Shown one piece after another: positions 21,234 to 32,015 of a stretch of DNA of 64,000 nt. Source of the stretch: Coenobita brevimanus (lineage: Eukaryota; Arthropoda; Malacostraca; Decapoda; Coenobitidae); the NCBI GenBank assembly GCA_032717465.1, contig CM064713.1, positions 10,598,624 through 10,662,623 of the forward strand. The letters are read 5' to 3'. The position numbers and the translations under genes are program-made. Numbering within the stretch: position 1 is the first letter of the stretch; the number at the start of each line of letters is the position of its first letter. Under the pieces are notes generated by a model. That model was not told the origin of the DNA. It ran no database searches and saw only the letters and a list, made by a program, of their open reading frames with translations.

Positions 21234-23031
21234 TCGTCTCATTCACTGTTACAGTGATATTGTAGGACTCTTCGGAATAAATTACACAATATAGAAAGCT
21301 TGTTTTCAATGCACAGGCCAGACGTTAATTGTTTACAGGAGACATGCTTGGTGGATTACCCTGATCCTCCACATTTAAAACTACCACTCGTATAGAAGAT
21401 ATGACGGTCACAGAGTTGCCATATACACACACAAATCACACCCACAAACGGAAGTGGTTTTAAATTCTACTCTGGGAGCTGTCACGTGCAGAGTAAAATT
21501 TAATACCACATATCCATCTATTAGCTCTGTGTACTGTCCACCACATGGCCCCATTGATAGTGATGATTTGAAGTCACCATTTGAACATCTTCCTGGGAGT
21601 AAGTTAGTGTTGGGCGACTTTAATACCCATCACTATGAATGGGGTAGCTTGAGAATCGATGGTCATGGTGAACAATTAGCCGACCTAATACTAAAGTCCA
21701 GCCTCTGTCTTCTGAACAATGGTAGACCAACACGTTTAGATGATTGTACCGGTAACATTTCGGCTATTGACTTATTTCTAGCCTCCCCAGGTATTCATCA
21801 AGATTTCTCATGGGACCCTTATGACAACTCCATGGGAAGTGATCATTTACCCATCTGTCTTCCTTGAACACACGATCTTGTTTCGGACCTCCACCTTCAA
21901 GATTTAACTATAATAAAGCAGTTTGGGGATTCTTCTCAGTGATTGCCAATTTAGACATATCTTGGGAGACCATGGACATAAAATTCGAAAATTTAACCAA
22001 TTCCATTTTACACGTCGCTGAGGCTGCTACTCCCAAGAGTTCATGTGAAGCATGGAGCTCACTGGTGGATGTTTGACTGACGACAGGCATTAAGGAAACG
22101 CAATAGGAGATACAGGATTTTTGATAGTCAGACTACTGAGGAGAACTTTATTGCATACAAATAGGAATGGGCTGAGGCAAGGGGAATAATAAGAGGGATC
22201 AAACGTAACTCCTGGTGGTCTTTTGTGTCTACGGTGAATCATTTTACTCCATTAAGTAAAGATTGTTCCCAAATTAAAATATTGAATAACAAGAAGCCGT
22301 GCCAAGGCACAGCAAACCCGTCTCCGCCAGTCATTTTAGTACTGACGTATAAACATATCAGGATATTTAGTCAGAGATGTCGCATATAAAATTTGAAGTC
22401 AATCGGGTGAAAATCGACGATTTTATGTACATTTGAATGTTTTCGCCCAACCCACCTGACATTAACCCCCCCCTACCGCAAACACTAAATAGGGGGTGAC
22501 CTCCCTGATGTAATGAGGCATGTTATAGGATGCAGATTTGAAAGATGCAACTTTGAGCTTTGGTTTTTGTTTCAGGTCGATATGACATATTTGAAAGGAG
22601 TTATGATGAAAAAATCATTTATTTTTTTTGTTTCCACATTTTGGGCCTACAACCTGGGCCTTGGCCCAATTTGGACAAAAATTTAATCAGGTGAGCAGAA
22701 GGTAACAACACATCATCCCTGTAATTTTAGTCAAAATCGCACCAGTTGCTTTAGCGTAGTTGTTAACAGACAGATGCACAAAACGGACAGACAAACCAAG
22801 TAAAAACAATACCCGTCACCGAGCCCACAGGGGCGGGACGGGTAATTACACCCTAACATCCCGGTGACCAATCAACAGGTGAACAATGACATCTATGACG
22901 ATCCCATGGACGTAGCTAACATCCTGGCCAGGAGGTTTTCTTATGTCATTAGTTCAGCCAATTCCGATCCACGTTTCCAACATCATAAACGCATGGCTGA
23001 GCTACAAATATTAGACTTTGCCACGGACGAC
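21234..23031 (+). pseudogene. D1 ORF2 endonuclease part, broken
   Basis: Endonuclease remnants include HRPDVNCLQETCL-like sequence after the TAA, then SVYCPPHGPIDSDD, KLVLGDFNTHHYEWGSL and GSDHLPICLP. A stop falls at 21,865-21,867. The linker region follows with further breaks, and the non-autonomous repeat 22,290-22,845 is inserted in it. Matching ends at ILDFATDD near 23,031. No RT is present. Confidence 0.75.
22290..22845. mobile_element. Non-autonomous repeat inserted in D1
   Basis: D2 and D3 have no counterpart to this block. D1 sequence stops around AATAACAAGAA and resumes near ACACCCTAACATCCC. The block starts near GCCGTGCCAAGGCAC and ends near GGGCGGGACGGGTAATT. The 3' end forms an inverted pair (ACCCGTC / GACGGGT, about 22,808-22,840). 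No coding sense is present. Boundaries are good to a few bases. The class is unknown; a TSD is not clear. Confidence 0.5.
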
Positions 23032-23205
23032 GACCACCACCACCGGCTTTTCAGTGCTGCTTCCAGCATTTGCTCGAGTCTGCTCGTGGATTGACCTCGT
23101 GAGAGTGTCTTCTTTTATTTCTAATTCATTTTTTTTTCGCCTCTTGCTTCACTGAGTTGCACTTCTTGCCTCTCTAAGTTTGTGTATATAAACCTGGCTT
23201 GCATT
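23032..23205. other. Unassigned spacer between D1 and D2
   Basis: Not matched by any other D copy. It contains pyrimidine-rich sequence and one TATATAA (23,185-23,191). No gene is visible. Its last ten bases border the TSD of D2. Confidence 0.4.
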
Positions 23206-23602
23206 GTCGTTAGCCGGAGGACTTTGATGGATGGTTGCGAAGAGTGAAGACGTGTTTCTCAGCTCTCGTCTGGCTGCAGGGTTGCCTCACCGGCTTTAGC
23301 TTTGTTTTCTCCGCCACTAGGGCGTTTTCCAATAAAGTTAGGTTAGCTAGACCTCATTTTCCTCCCTGGCCTTAGTAGATATAGTAGGTGTCTATATCTA
23401 ATTTCTGAGATTGCCTTTGCTTACTCACCTCTGGAGTGTACCCCCCACTGATCGCTCTGGGGTGTGAGTTACACACGGGCGCGTCCTCCCGAGAGTGGTT
23501 TGAGGGGGTAATCTCAGATTAGGTGTGTGATCCCTGGGCAATTTCTTCCTTGGTCGTTTTTCTCTCTCTTCCCACTTCCCCCGTGAGGGGGAAGTGGTAA
23601 CT

Positions 23603-24940
23603 ATTGCGGACGCCACTGCTGCCTCCCCCACCTTCAGGGGGGGAGGTAGTCCTGACCGACCCCCGACTGTCTCACGGACTGACTACCCCCAGACTGAACG
23701 GCCCCAGACACGTACCAGCCTTGACATTAATGTACATAACTCCGAGTTTGTTTTAATTCATGCGGTTGGTTCCACTCCCCTGTCCAGCCTCAATCCCTTC
23801 ATCATCAAGAAGGTGATTGATGGGTGTGCAGGAGAGGTGGAACAAGTGAAAAAACTTGCGAGTGGAGACCTCCTCGTAAAAACCATGAATTCAGCTCAGG
23901 TCAAAGATTTGCTTAAACTGAGGAAGTTCCATTGTCACGATGTCCAGACAACGATCCCCCATTCCATGAATTCCTGCAAGGGTGTTATCACCTGCAGGGA
24001 TCTTGTGCTAGTGGAGGAAGAAGAAATTGTACAGGAACTTTCTCAGCAAGATGTCATAGAGGCAAGATTCATAACCCGTTACCAGGAAGGCATAAGGACG
24101 AAGACAGCCACAGTAGTTTTGACTTTTGACAAAGTATCTCTCCCTACTAATGTGAAAGTAGGATATGAAATTATTAATGTGAGACCTTACATACCTAATC
24201 CCCTTCGTTGTGGAAAATGTCAACTCTATGGACATCACGAAAAGGCTTGTCGAGCTTCAAACGTAGTATGTGGCAAGTGCGCGACTGTAGGACATTCTGC
24301 TGACCGCTGTACATCAGAGACTGAATGTTGCTTCCACTGTAAGGATGCTCACTCCACTTCCTCTAGGGCTTGTCCCAAGTGGAAGGAAGAGAAAGAGGTC
24401 TGCACAGTAAAAGCGACTGAGGGCATATCCTTTTATGATGCTAGGAAGAAGGTGAAGGAGTTGCATGCAACTCCCAAGGATAATGTCTCCTATGCATCGG
24501 CGGTTGTGTCCCGTCCTGTGATGTGCACCGTGGAGACACAGACTGACCTTACATTCGCTCCACATGCCACTTGCCCTACCTCTAAGTCTAGACCCCCTGT
24601 ACGTTCCAACTCTCTTACAAACATCCCTGTCGCCACTTCTTACTCTCAGGCTGCCGCTGCTCCTTCGCAGTCGGTGCGGCAAAAATCGAAGCCCGACAAG
24701 TCTGATAAGATTAATCTGACCACCCTCACAAAACAATCTCGTCCTCACGTTCTTCCAGTTCCCACTCCAGCGAGGGAGAGGAAGGTTAGCTCTTCCTCGG
24801 GGGAGTCTGGGAACCTCGTAATTGATGATAATATGGAGGTTTCCATGAACAAGCACCGGGATAGGTCCCCCGGTAGTCGCTCGCCTTCTGGCGGGCGACA
24901 AAAAAAGACGAAACACACTGGCCCCCAACGAAAATCTTAA
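23603..24940 (+). pseudogene. D2 ORF1, gag-like zinc-knuckle protein, start codon lost
   Basis: The other copies start with ATG-GCG-GAC or ATG-GAG-GAC. Here the codon is ATT (23,603-23,605), so the normal start is lost although the frame is otherwise open for about 445 codons. Residues 40-190 are a conserved region (AVGSTPLSSLNPFIIKKVI) resembling the RNA-binding part of LINE ORF1p. Three knuckles follow near residues 200-265: CGKCQLYGHHEKAC, CGKCATVGHSADRC and CFHCKDAHSTSSRAC. The tail is Ser/Thr/Pro-rich and basic at the end. It should bind element RNA. The final codon is followed by TAA at 24,938-24,940, and ORF2 goes on in the same frame. Confidence 0.85.
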
Positions 24941-27900
24941 ACCGCCGCATTCACCCTATTACAGTGGAATTGTAGAGGTATTGGGAATAAGTTACAAAAT
25001 ATAGCAATCTTGCTTTCTATACACAGGCCAGACGTTGTTTGTTTACAGGAGACGCACCTGGAGGATCGTCCTGATCCTCCACAGTTCAAACACTACCACT
25101 CGTATAGAAGATATGAAGGTCACGGAGTTGCCATTTACACACACAAATCACACCCACAAACGGAAGTGATTCTAAATTCTACTCTGGAAGCTGTCGCGTG
25201 CAGAGTAAAATTTAATAACACGTATCTGTCTATTTGCTCTCTGTACTGTCCTCCACATGGCCCCATTGATAGTGATGCTTTAAATTCACTAGTGGAACAT
25301 CTGCCTGGAAATAAGTTAGTGTTGGGCGATTTTAACGCCCATCACTATCAATGGGGTAGCTTGAGGATTGATGGTCGTGGGGAGCAAGTAGCCAACTTAA
25401 TACTACAGTCCAACCTCTGTCTTCTGAACGATGGTAGAGCGACTCGTGTAGATGATCGTACTGATAACTTTTCGGCCATTGACTTATCTTTGGCCTCCCC
25501 TGGTATACATCAAGATCTCTCATGGGACCCTTACGACGACTCCTTGGGAAGTGATCATTTACCCATCTGTCTTTCTTATACACGCGACATCATTTCGGAC
25601 CCTCCACCTCCAAAATTTAACTATAAGAAAGCAGATTGGGGATCCTTCTCAAGGATCGCCAATTTAGATATATCTGGGGAGACCATAGATGTTAAGGTCG
25701 AAAATATAACCCAATCCATATTACACGCAGCTGAGGCTGCTATTCCCAAGACTTCTACAGTTCATGCGAAGCTTAGAGCACATTGGTGGACGCCGGATTG
25801 CCGACAAGCTTTAAGAAAACGCAATAGGAGATACAGGATTTTTGATAGTCAGCCCACTGAGAAAAATTTTATTGCATACAAACAGGCACGGGCTGAGGCA
25901 AAGAGAATAATAAGTAGGGCTAAACGTGACTCCTGGCGGTCCTTTGTGTCCACGGTGACTCGTACAACACCATTACGTAAAGTCTGGTCCACCATAAGAA
26001 TATTAAATAATAAAGGCCCATATTTCCCCATTACCACCTTGCAAGTAAATAATAACATCTATGACGAGCCCGTGGACGTTGCTAACATCCTCGCCAGGAG
26101 TTTTTCTCATGTAAGTAGCTCAGCCAATTATGACCTGCGATTCCAACATCATAAACGCACGGCTGAGCTACAGATATTAGACTTTGCCACAGAAGACGTA
26201 AACTCCCCGTACAACCAAGAGTTTACGCTAGATGAACTGCTCCTTGCCCTTAAATCCTGTAAAGACACCAGCCCTGGACCAGACACCATCACGTACGGTA
26301 TGATCCAGCATCTTAATCAGGACAACCTGATTAAGATGTTAGCATTGTATAATGAGATTTGGGCGTCTCGAACGTTCCCAAACTCATGGCACTTTGCGCA
26401 CGTCATACCGATACCCAAAGAGGCTGGTCGTCTTATGAATCCCACTTCATTTCGTCCTATTGTGTTGACTTCTTGTCTATGTAAGGTCATGGAACGAATG
26501 GTTAACAATAGGCTTCTTTTTGTTTTAGAGTCGAAGAATTTGTTAAATGATCAACAATGTGGCTTCCGTAAATACAGAAGTTCACTAGATCATTTAATGA
26601 ATTTGGAGCATTGTATTGCAGAGGCATTTGCCAATAAAGAATTCATGATAGGGGTGTTCCTGGACATCCATAAAGCCTATGACATGACCTGGCGACACGA
26701 TATATTAATGAAGCTCTATGCTTATGGTTTAAGAGGAAATTTGCCTGTTTTTATTTCAAATTTATTAAGGGACAGAACTTTCTCTGTCAAATTGCCCCGT
26801 AACGTAACATCGGATATATTTATCCAGGAAAACGGGGTGCCACAGGGAAGTGTGCTTAGTCCTACTTTATTTAGTATTATGATCAATGATATTCTGTCAT
26901 CAGCTCCCATCCCGAGGAATCTTAAATACTCACTCTATGCTGACGATTGTGCAATATGGCACTCTTCCCGTAATGCACAATTTTCGGCTGGGCGGATTCA
27001 AGCAGCCCTTGACTCTGTCCACCAATGGGCCTTGCAGTGGGGATTTAAGTTTTCCGTACGTAAGTGTGCCGCTATAGTTTTCACTAATCGTAACGTACCT
27101 AATTTGTGCTTAACTTTGGATAATCAGGCGGTACCTTTTCAAAATTCTGTAAAATTTTTAGGAATACATTTTGATCGTAGAATGAATTTTAAACTTCACG
27201 TTAATACTTTGCTTGCTCGTTGTGATAAACCGTTAAATGTCCTCAAGTACCTAGCGGGTACTACCTGGGGTGCCGACAGAAAATCTTTATTAATGGTGTA
27301 TAAGTCCCTTATTCGATCAAAGCTAGACTATGGCGCACAGGTGTATGGCTCGGCATCTGATGCCACGCTGAAAGGATTGGATGTGTTACAGAATAAATGC
27401 TTGCGAATGTGTCTTGGAGCTGTACGGTGTACCCGTGTGGCTCGTATTGAAGTGGAGGCGAATGTGCCTCCCCTCCGTATTCGCCGTGACCACCTGGCCT
27501 TGTCCTACGGCATAAGGACATAAAGAAAAAGTAATATCGGCAATGTGGCCTGTACCCCCCTGCGTCAATACCACCGCCTTCTGCGGGGGGTGCGTCGGCC
27601 ACTTGCCGCTCGCCTCCACTTACTGACTCAGGAGCTTGATGTGGACCCCAGTGACTATGACAAGTTGGTGCTTAAAAATATAGCGCCCTGGGAGCCACCC
27701 AGCTTTACAGTGGATGTATCATGGCTCCCAGCACCAAAGGCCAAGGCGCCGGAGGCGGAGGTCCACCACTTGTTTCGTAACATCATTGTTCGTCACTTGG
27801 GGTCCCATCAATTGTACACCGACGGCTCCAAGTCGAGTGAATGTGTGGGTGCAAGTGTGTGGTCGACTGAATGTGCCCTCAGGTATCGCTTGCCGACTCA

Positions 27901-28627
27901 TACATCTGTGTTTACTTCAGAACGATTTGCTATTGACAAAGCCATAGACTATGCTCTCAATTCTAGGCATGACTCATTTGTCATATTTTCAGATTCAAAA
28001 TCAGCCCTTCAGGCAATTGCATCTTGTACTACGGACTCTCACGAGATCCAGGGCCGCATCGTTAATAAGTTGCATTCATGCAACAAGTCATTCACGCTGA
28101 TCTGGGTGCCTGGTCATTGTCGTATCTACGGCAATGAGCTGGCTGACTTACTTGCAAAGTCGGCTGTGGAGCTCGAGGAGACTTGGGACGTTCCTCGTGA
28201 TCTACGGTCGAGTCTATCTCTCGGAAAGAAATCAATAAATCTTCTGTGGCAAGGTCAGTGGACCAGACTAAATATTCCAACTTGTAAGCCGTACCTGGGC
28301 GACTGGGACACTACTAACCGTCCCAGTCGCCTAGAAGAAAAAGTGTTGGCACGGTTACGGCTTAATGCCACCATTGTAACCCACATAAAACCATATATGG
28401 AAAGACGCTTCCCACCGCACTGTGACATCTGTAATGCGGTGTTATCTATTAGTCATATCATTCTGCGCTGTCGGCGATTTATTCGTGAACGTGCTTCACT
28501 TATAAATTACTGCGGCGCAGTAGACGTCCCCTTCACCCTTTCCACCATCCTGGGTGATGGGGACATTGTTATGACTGATAAATTGATGGCTTTCTTGAGA
28601 GAGACCGGACTGATCAGAGTGATGTGA
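24941..28627 (+). pseudogene. D2 ORF2: endonuclease, RT, RNase H; one nonsense codon
   Basis: The frame starts directly after the ORF1 stop, with endonuclease sequence from the seventh codon (QWNCRGIGNKLQN). Endonuclease landmarks: VCLQETHLED, LVLGDFNAHHYQWGSL, GSDHLPICLSYT. RT landmarks: FRPIVLTSCLCKVMERMV, QCGFRKYRSSLDHL, FLDIHKAYDMTW, NGVPQGSVLSPTLF, LYADDCAIW. RNase H: YTDGSKSS, FAIDKAIDYAL, FSDSKSALQAI, WVPGHCRIYGNELADLLAK. A Cys-rich end follows (CDICNAVLSISHIILRC). There is no ATG before the RT region. The only break is TAA at 27,521-27,523, where D3 has a Leu codon (TTA), between RT and RNase H. Confidence 0.9.
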
Positions 28628-28685
28628 CTTTTTTACTGCGTGGTTATGGTTTTTATGAACAGTAAATATGTATATATTGTAATAT

Positions 28686-29104
28686 TAATTAGGGTTGACA
28701 GTTGACATATTTTAAATAGTTCCTCCTCCCACCGATCTATTTCTAATATAGATGTCCCCTACATTAAGCCAAGTTCCTCGCCTGACAGTCACCAGCTGAT
28801 GAGTGCAAGTGTGCAATATAGGAAGGTATTGGGCACTTGCAGTCGATGGTGGTCCGCTGGGCGAGGTTCTTCACTTTTTGTACAAATTATGTAAATACAT
28901 TATATTATCTTGCTTAAGTTGTTCTAATTAGGGACGACAGCTGACGTATATGGAAATGTTCCTGACTCGTCTGGTTCCCTTTCATATATTGATGTCCCCT
29001 ATATTAGGTTGTGCCTTGACTGACAGTCAGCAGGTGATGAGTGCAGGTATGTAATGTAGAAAGGCATTACATATCTGCAGTCGATGGTGTTCTGTTAGTC
29101 GAGG
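28686..29104 (+). promoter_or_regulatory. Two tandem, diverged hairpin modules in D2 3'UTR
   Basis: Two related modules start with TAATTAGGG (28,686 and 28,925), share ATGTCCCCTA-TTA and end in a hairpin (28,776-28,866 and 29,014-29,104). Outer stems are CCTCGCC / GGCGAGG in the first, and CCTTGACT / AGTCGAGG in the second (CCTCGACT in D2b, D3 and D6). Inner stems are TGCAAGTG / CACTTGCA and TGCAGGTATGTAATG / CATTACATATCTGCA. Stems differ in sequence but keep pairing, which supports a real RNA fold. The same modules occur in D2b, D3 and D6. A role in RT or ORF1p recognition is inference. Confidence 0.6.
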
Positions 29105-29345
29105 TATTTTTACCATTAGTGTAGGTCTAGCTATTTGTCTCTGTAGGATTTAGTATAGGTTAGGGATTTGTCTGTTAGGTGATTAGTTTTAGGGTCTTTA
29201 GATTAGTTTGTCTTTATATTATAAGGTATAAAAAATATAAAACCAAGAAAAGATTAAAAAATAAAAATACAAAAAAAATAAATATAAGATTAAAATTATT
29301 ATATATATATGTACGTTTGCATGAAAATGTGTCTGTATGTATGTA

Positions 29346-29347
<2 letters not shown>

Positions 29348-29392
<45 letters not shown>

Positions 29393-29440
29393 ATATATAT
29401 ATATTTGTATATATATGTATATATATTTAAATTTATATAC

Positions 29441-29476
<36 letters not shown>

Positions 29477-29560
29477 ATATTTATATATATACATGGCCTT
29501 AATAACCATTGGCTTCGACCCCAATGGTTGATAGGCCGGAAAAAAAAAAAAAAAAAAAAA
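29348..29560 (+). repeat. D2 3' end: TG and AT microsatellites, UUCG-like hairpin, poly(A)
   Basis: A (TG)n run (29,350-29,388) and interrupted (AT)n (29,390-29,492) are followed by a hairpin at 29,495-29,538 and poly(A) from 29,540. In D3 the hairpin centre reads GGGGCTTCGGCCCC, a perfect stem with a UUCG tetraloop, with outer arms GGCC / GGCC and CCA / TGG. All D copies with a 3' end share the arrangement but differ in repeat length. Confidence 0.7.
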
Positions 29561-29570
29561 GTCGTTAGCT
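29561..29570. repeat. Shared target duplication between D2 and D2b
   Basis: GTCGTTAGCT occurs here, again after D2b poly(A) at 31,625-31,634 just before D3, and as GTCGTTAGCC before D2 at 23,206-23,215. The three head-to-tail elements are therefore separated by the same ten bases. Confidence 0.85.
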
Positions 29571-31464
29571 TATCGGCAATGTGGCCTGTACCCCCCTGCG
29601 TCAATACCACCACCTTCTACGGGGGGTGCGTTGGCCACTTGCCGCTTGCCTCCACTTACTGACTCAGGAGCTTGATGTGGACCCCAGTGACTGTGACAAG
29701 TTGGTGCTTAAAAATATAGCGCCTTGGGAGCCACCCGGCTTTACAGTCGATGTTACATGGCTCCCAGCACCAAAGGCCAAGGCGCCGGAGGCGGAGGTCC
29801 ACCACTTGTTTCGTAACATCATTGTTCGTCACTTGGGGTCCCATCAATTGTACACCGATGGCTCCAAGTCGAGTGAATGTGTGGGTGCAAGTGTGTGGTC
29901 GACTGAATGTGCCCTCAGGTATCGGTTGCCGACTCATACATCTGTGTTTACTTTAGAACTTTTTGCTATTGACAAAGCCATAGACTATGCTCTCAATTCT
30001 AGACATGACTTATTTGTCATATTTTCAGATTCAAAATCAGCCCTTCAGGCAATTGCATCTTGCGCTACGGACTCTTACGAGATCCAGGGCCGCATCGTTA
30101 ATAAGTTGCATTCATGCAACAAGTCATTCACGCTGATCTGGGTGCCTGGTCATTGTCGTATCTACGGCAATGAGCAGGCTGACTTACTTGCAAAGTCGGC
30201 TGTAGAGCTCGGGGAGACTTGGGACGTTCCTCGTGATCTACGGTCGAGTCTATCTCTCGGAAAGAAATCAATAAATCTTCTGTGGCAAGGTCAGTGGACC
30301 AGACTAAATATTCCAACTTGTAAGCCGTACCTGGGCGACTGGGACACTGCCAACCGTCCCAGTCGCCTAGAAGAAAAAGTGTTGGCACGGTTACGGCTAA
30401 ATGCCCACATTGTAACCCACATAAAACCATATATGGAAAGACGCTTCCCACCGCACTGTGACATCTGTAATGCGGTGTTATCTATTAGTCATATCATCCT
30501 GCGCTGTCGGCGATTTATTCTTGAACGCGCTTCACTTATAAATTACTGCGGCGCAGTAGACGTCCCCTTCACCCTTTCCACCATCCTGGGGGATGGGGAC
30601 ATTGTTATGACTGATAAATTGATGGCTTTCTTGAGAGAGACCGGACTGATCAGAGTGATGTGACTTTTTTACTGCGTGGTTATGGTTTTTATCAACGGTA
30701 AATATGTATATATTGTAATATTAATTAGGGTTGACAGTTGACATATTTTAAATAGTTCCTCCTCCGACCGATATATTTCTAATATAGATGTCCCCTACAT
30801 TAAGCCAAGTTCCTCACCTGACAGTCACCAGATGATGAGTGCAAGTGTGGAATATAGGAAGGTATTGGGCACTTGCAGTCGATGGTGGTCTGCTGGGCGA
30901 GGTTCTTCACTTTTTATACAAATTATGTAAATACATTATATTATCTTGCTTAAGTTATTCTAATTAGGGACGACAGCTGACGTATATGGAAATGTTCCTG
31001 ACTCGTCTGGTTCCCTTTCATATATTGATGTCCCCTATATTAGGTTGTGCCTCGACTGACAGTCAGCAGGTGATGAGTGCAGGTATGTAATGCAGAAAGG
31101 CATTACATATCTGCAGTCGATGATGTTCTGTTAGTCGAGGTATTTTTACCATTAGTGTAGGTCTAGCTATTTGTCTCTGTAGGATTTAGTATAGGTTAGC
31201 GATTTGTCTGTTAGGTGATTAGTTTTAGGGTCTTTAGATTAGTTTTCCTTTATAATATAAGGTATAAAAAATAAAAAACCAAGAAAAAATTAAAAAAATA
31301 AAAATACAAAAAAATAAAAAATAAATAAGATTAAAATTATTATATATATATGTACGTTTGCATGAAAGTGTGTCTGTATGTATGCATGGAAGTGTGTGTG
31401 TGTGTGTGTGTGTGTATGTACGTATATGTATATGTTTGTATATATATGTATATATGTTTAAATG

Positions 31465-31559
<95 letters not shown>

Positions 31560-31624
31560 GGCCGTAATGACCAGTGGCTTCGGCCCCAATGGTTGATAGG
31601 CCGGGAAAAAAAAAAAAAAAAAAA
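29571..31624 (+). mobile_element. D2b: 5'-truncated D LINE
   Basis: The copy begins inside ORF2 between RT and RNase H (at the position equal to D2 27,535), runs through the RNase H, both 3'UTR hairpin modules, TG and AT microsatellites and terminal hairpin, and ends in poly(A) at 31,606-31,624. TSDs GTCGTTAGCT lie on both sides (29,561 and 31,625). It is about 97% identical to D2 by eye. Confidence 0.9.
29581..30663 (+). pseudogene. D2b RNase H and C-terminal fragment of ORF2
   Basis: This 360-codon open fragment has RNase H with its acidic residues (YTDGSKSS; FTLELFAIDKA; FSDSKSALQAI; WVPGHCRIYGNEQADLLAK) and the Cys-rich end CDICNAVLSISHIILRC. It has no start codon of its own and no RT, so although open it is a truncated LINE piece, not a host RNase H gene. 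It shows that the region broken in D2 by TAA can be open in the family. Confidence 0.85.
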
Positions 31625-32015
31625 GTCGTTAGCTGGGACTTTGATGCATGGTCGTGAAGATGGTAGACGTGTTTTTCGCTGCGCTCTTCTCTAGGTTTCA
31701 GGGCTGCCTTACCGGCATTAGCTTCTTTTTTTTCACCCTTTTGGTGATGCTTAAGTTTAGCTAGTACTCAGTTACCTCCCCCCCTGTTAGTCTTGAACAG
31801 TAGGTGTCTTTTCTCATAAACTGAGTTTACCTTTGCTTATCGCCCACGGAGGGTTCCCCCCACTGATCGCTCTGGGGCGTGAAGAAACACGGTCGGGCCT
31901 CCCTGGAGTGGTTTGAGAGGGCAACCTCAGACTTAGGTGTGTGGTCCCCGGCTGTTTGTCCCTTGCTTGTTTTCTCTCCTTCTTCCCACTTCCCCCGCTA
32001 GGGGGGAGTGGTACT

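Larger units (their letters stand above)
19551..23031 (+). mobile_element. D1: I/Nimb-like LINE, 3'-truncated, decayed
   Basis: The 5' end starts with GGACTTTGATGCATGG, shared by all full-length D copies. The leader, ORF1 and the endonuclease part of ORF2 follow. Sequence matching D2 ends near 23,031, before the RT, so D1 lacks RT, RNase H, 3'UTR and poly(A). LINE copies usually lose the 5' end, so a deletion or recombination removed this 3' part. A 556-base repeat (22,290-22,845) sits inside. D1 is the most diverged D copy. Confidence 0.8.
23216..29560 (+). mobile_element. D2: full-length I/Nimb-like LINE
   Basis: The structure is leader (23,216-23,602), ORF1, one TAA, ORF2, a 3'UTR with two related hairpins, TG/AT microsatellites, a terminal hairpin and poly(A) (29,540-29,560). 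The 5' flank GTCGTTAGCC (23,206-23,215) recurs as GTCGTTAGCT directly after the poly(A) (29,561-29,570). The domain set (CCHC gag-like ORF1; EN, RT and RNase H in ORF2) is that of the I superfamily, including Nimb. At 6.3 kb it is about the usual I-group length. Confidence 0.85.

Noticed and set aside
28776..28866. Hammerhead ribozyme in the family D 3'UTR, suggested by CTGATGAG before a stem
   Set aside because: The strand after the stem reads GTCGATGG, not GAAA, and the second module has GTGATGAG. The fold is conserved but lacks the hammerhead core.
29300..29660. Frames reading as repeated Cys-Val, Tyr-Ile or His-Thr in the TG and AT arrays here and at 31,350, 38,050, 40,566, 57,270 and 63,370
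   Set aside because: Pure microsatellite translation with no domain and length set by repeat number.
29581..30663. A host RNase H gene
   Set aside because: Same sequence as the RNase H end of D2 and D3, followed by the family 3'UTR and poly(A) and flanked by TSDs; it is the truncated LINE D2b.
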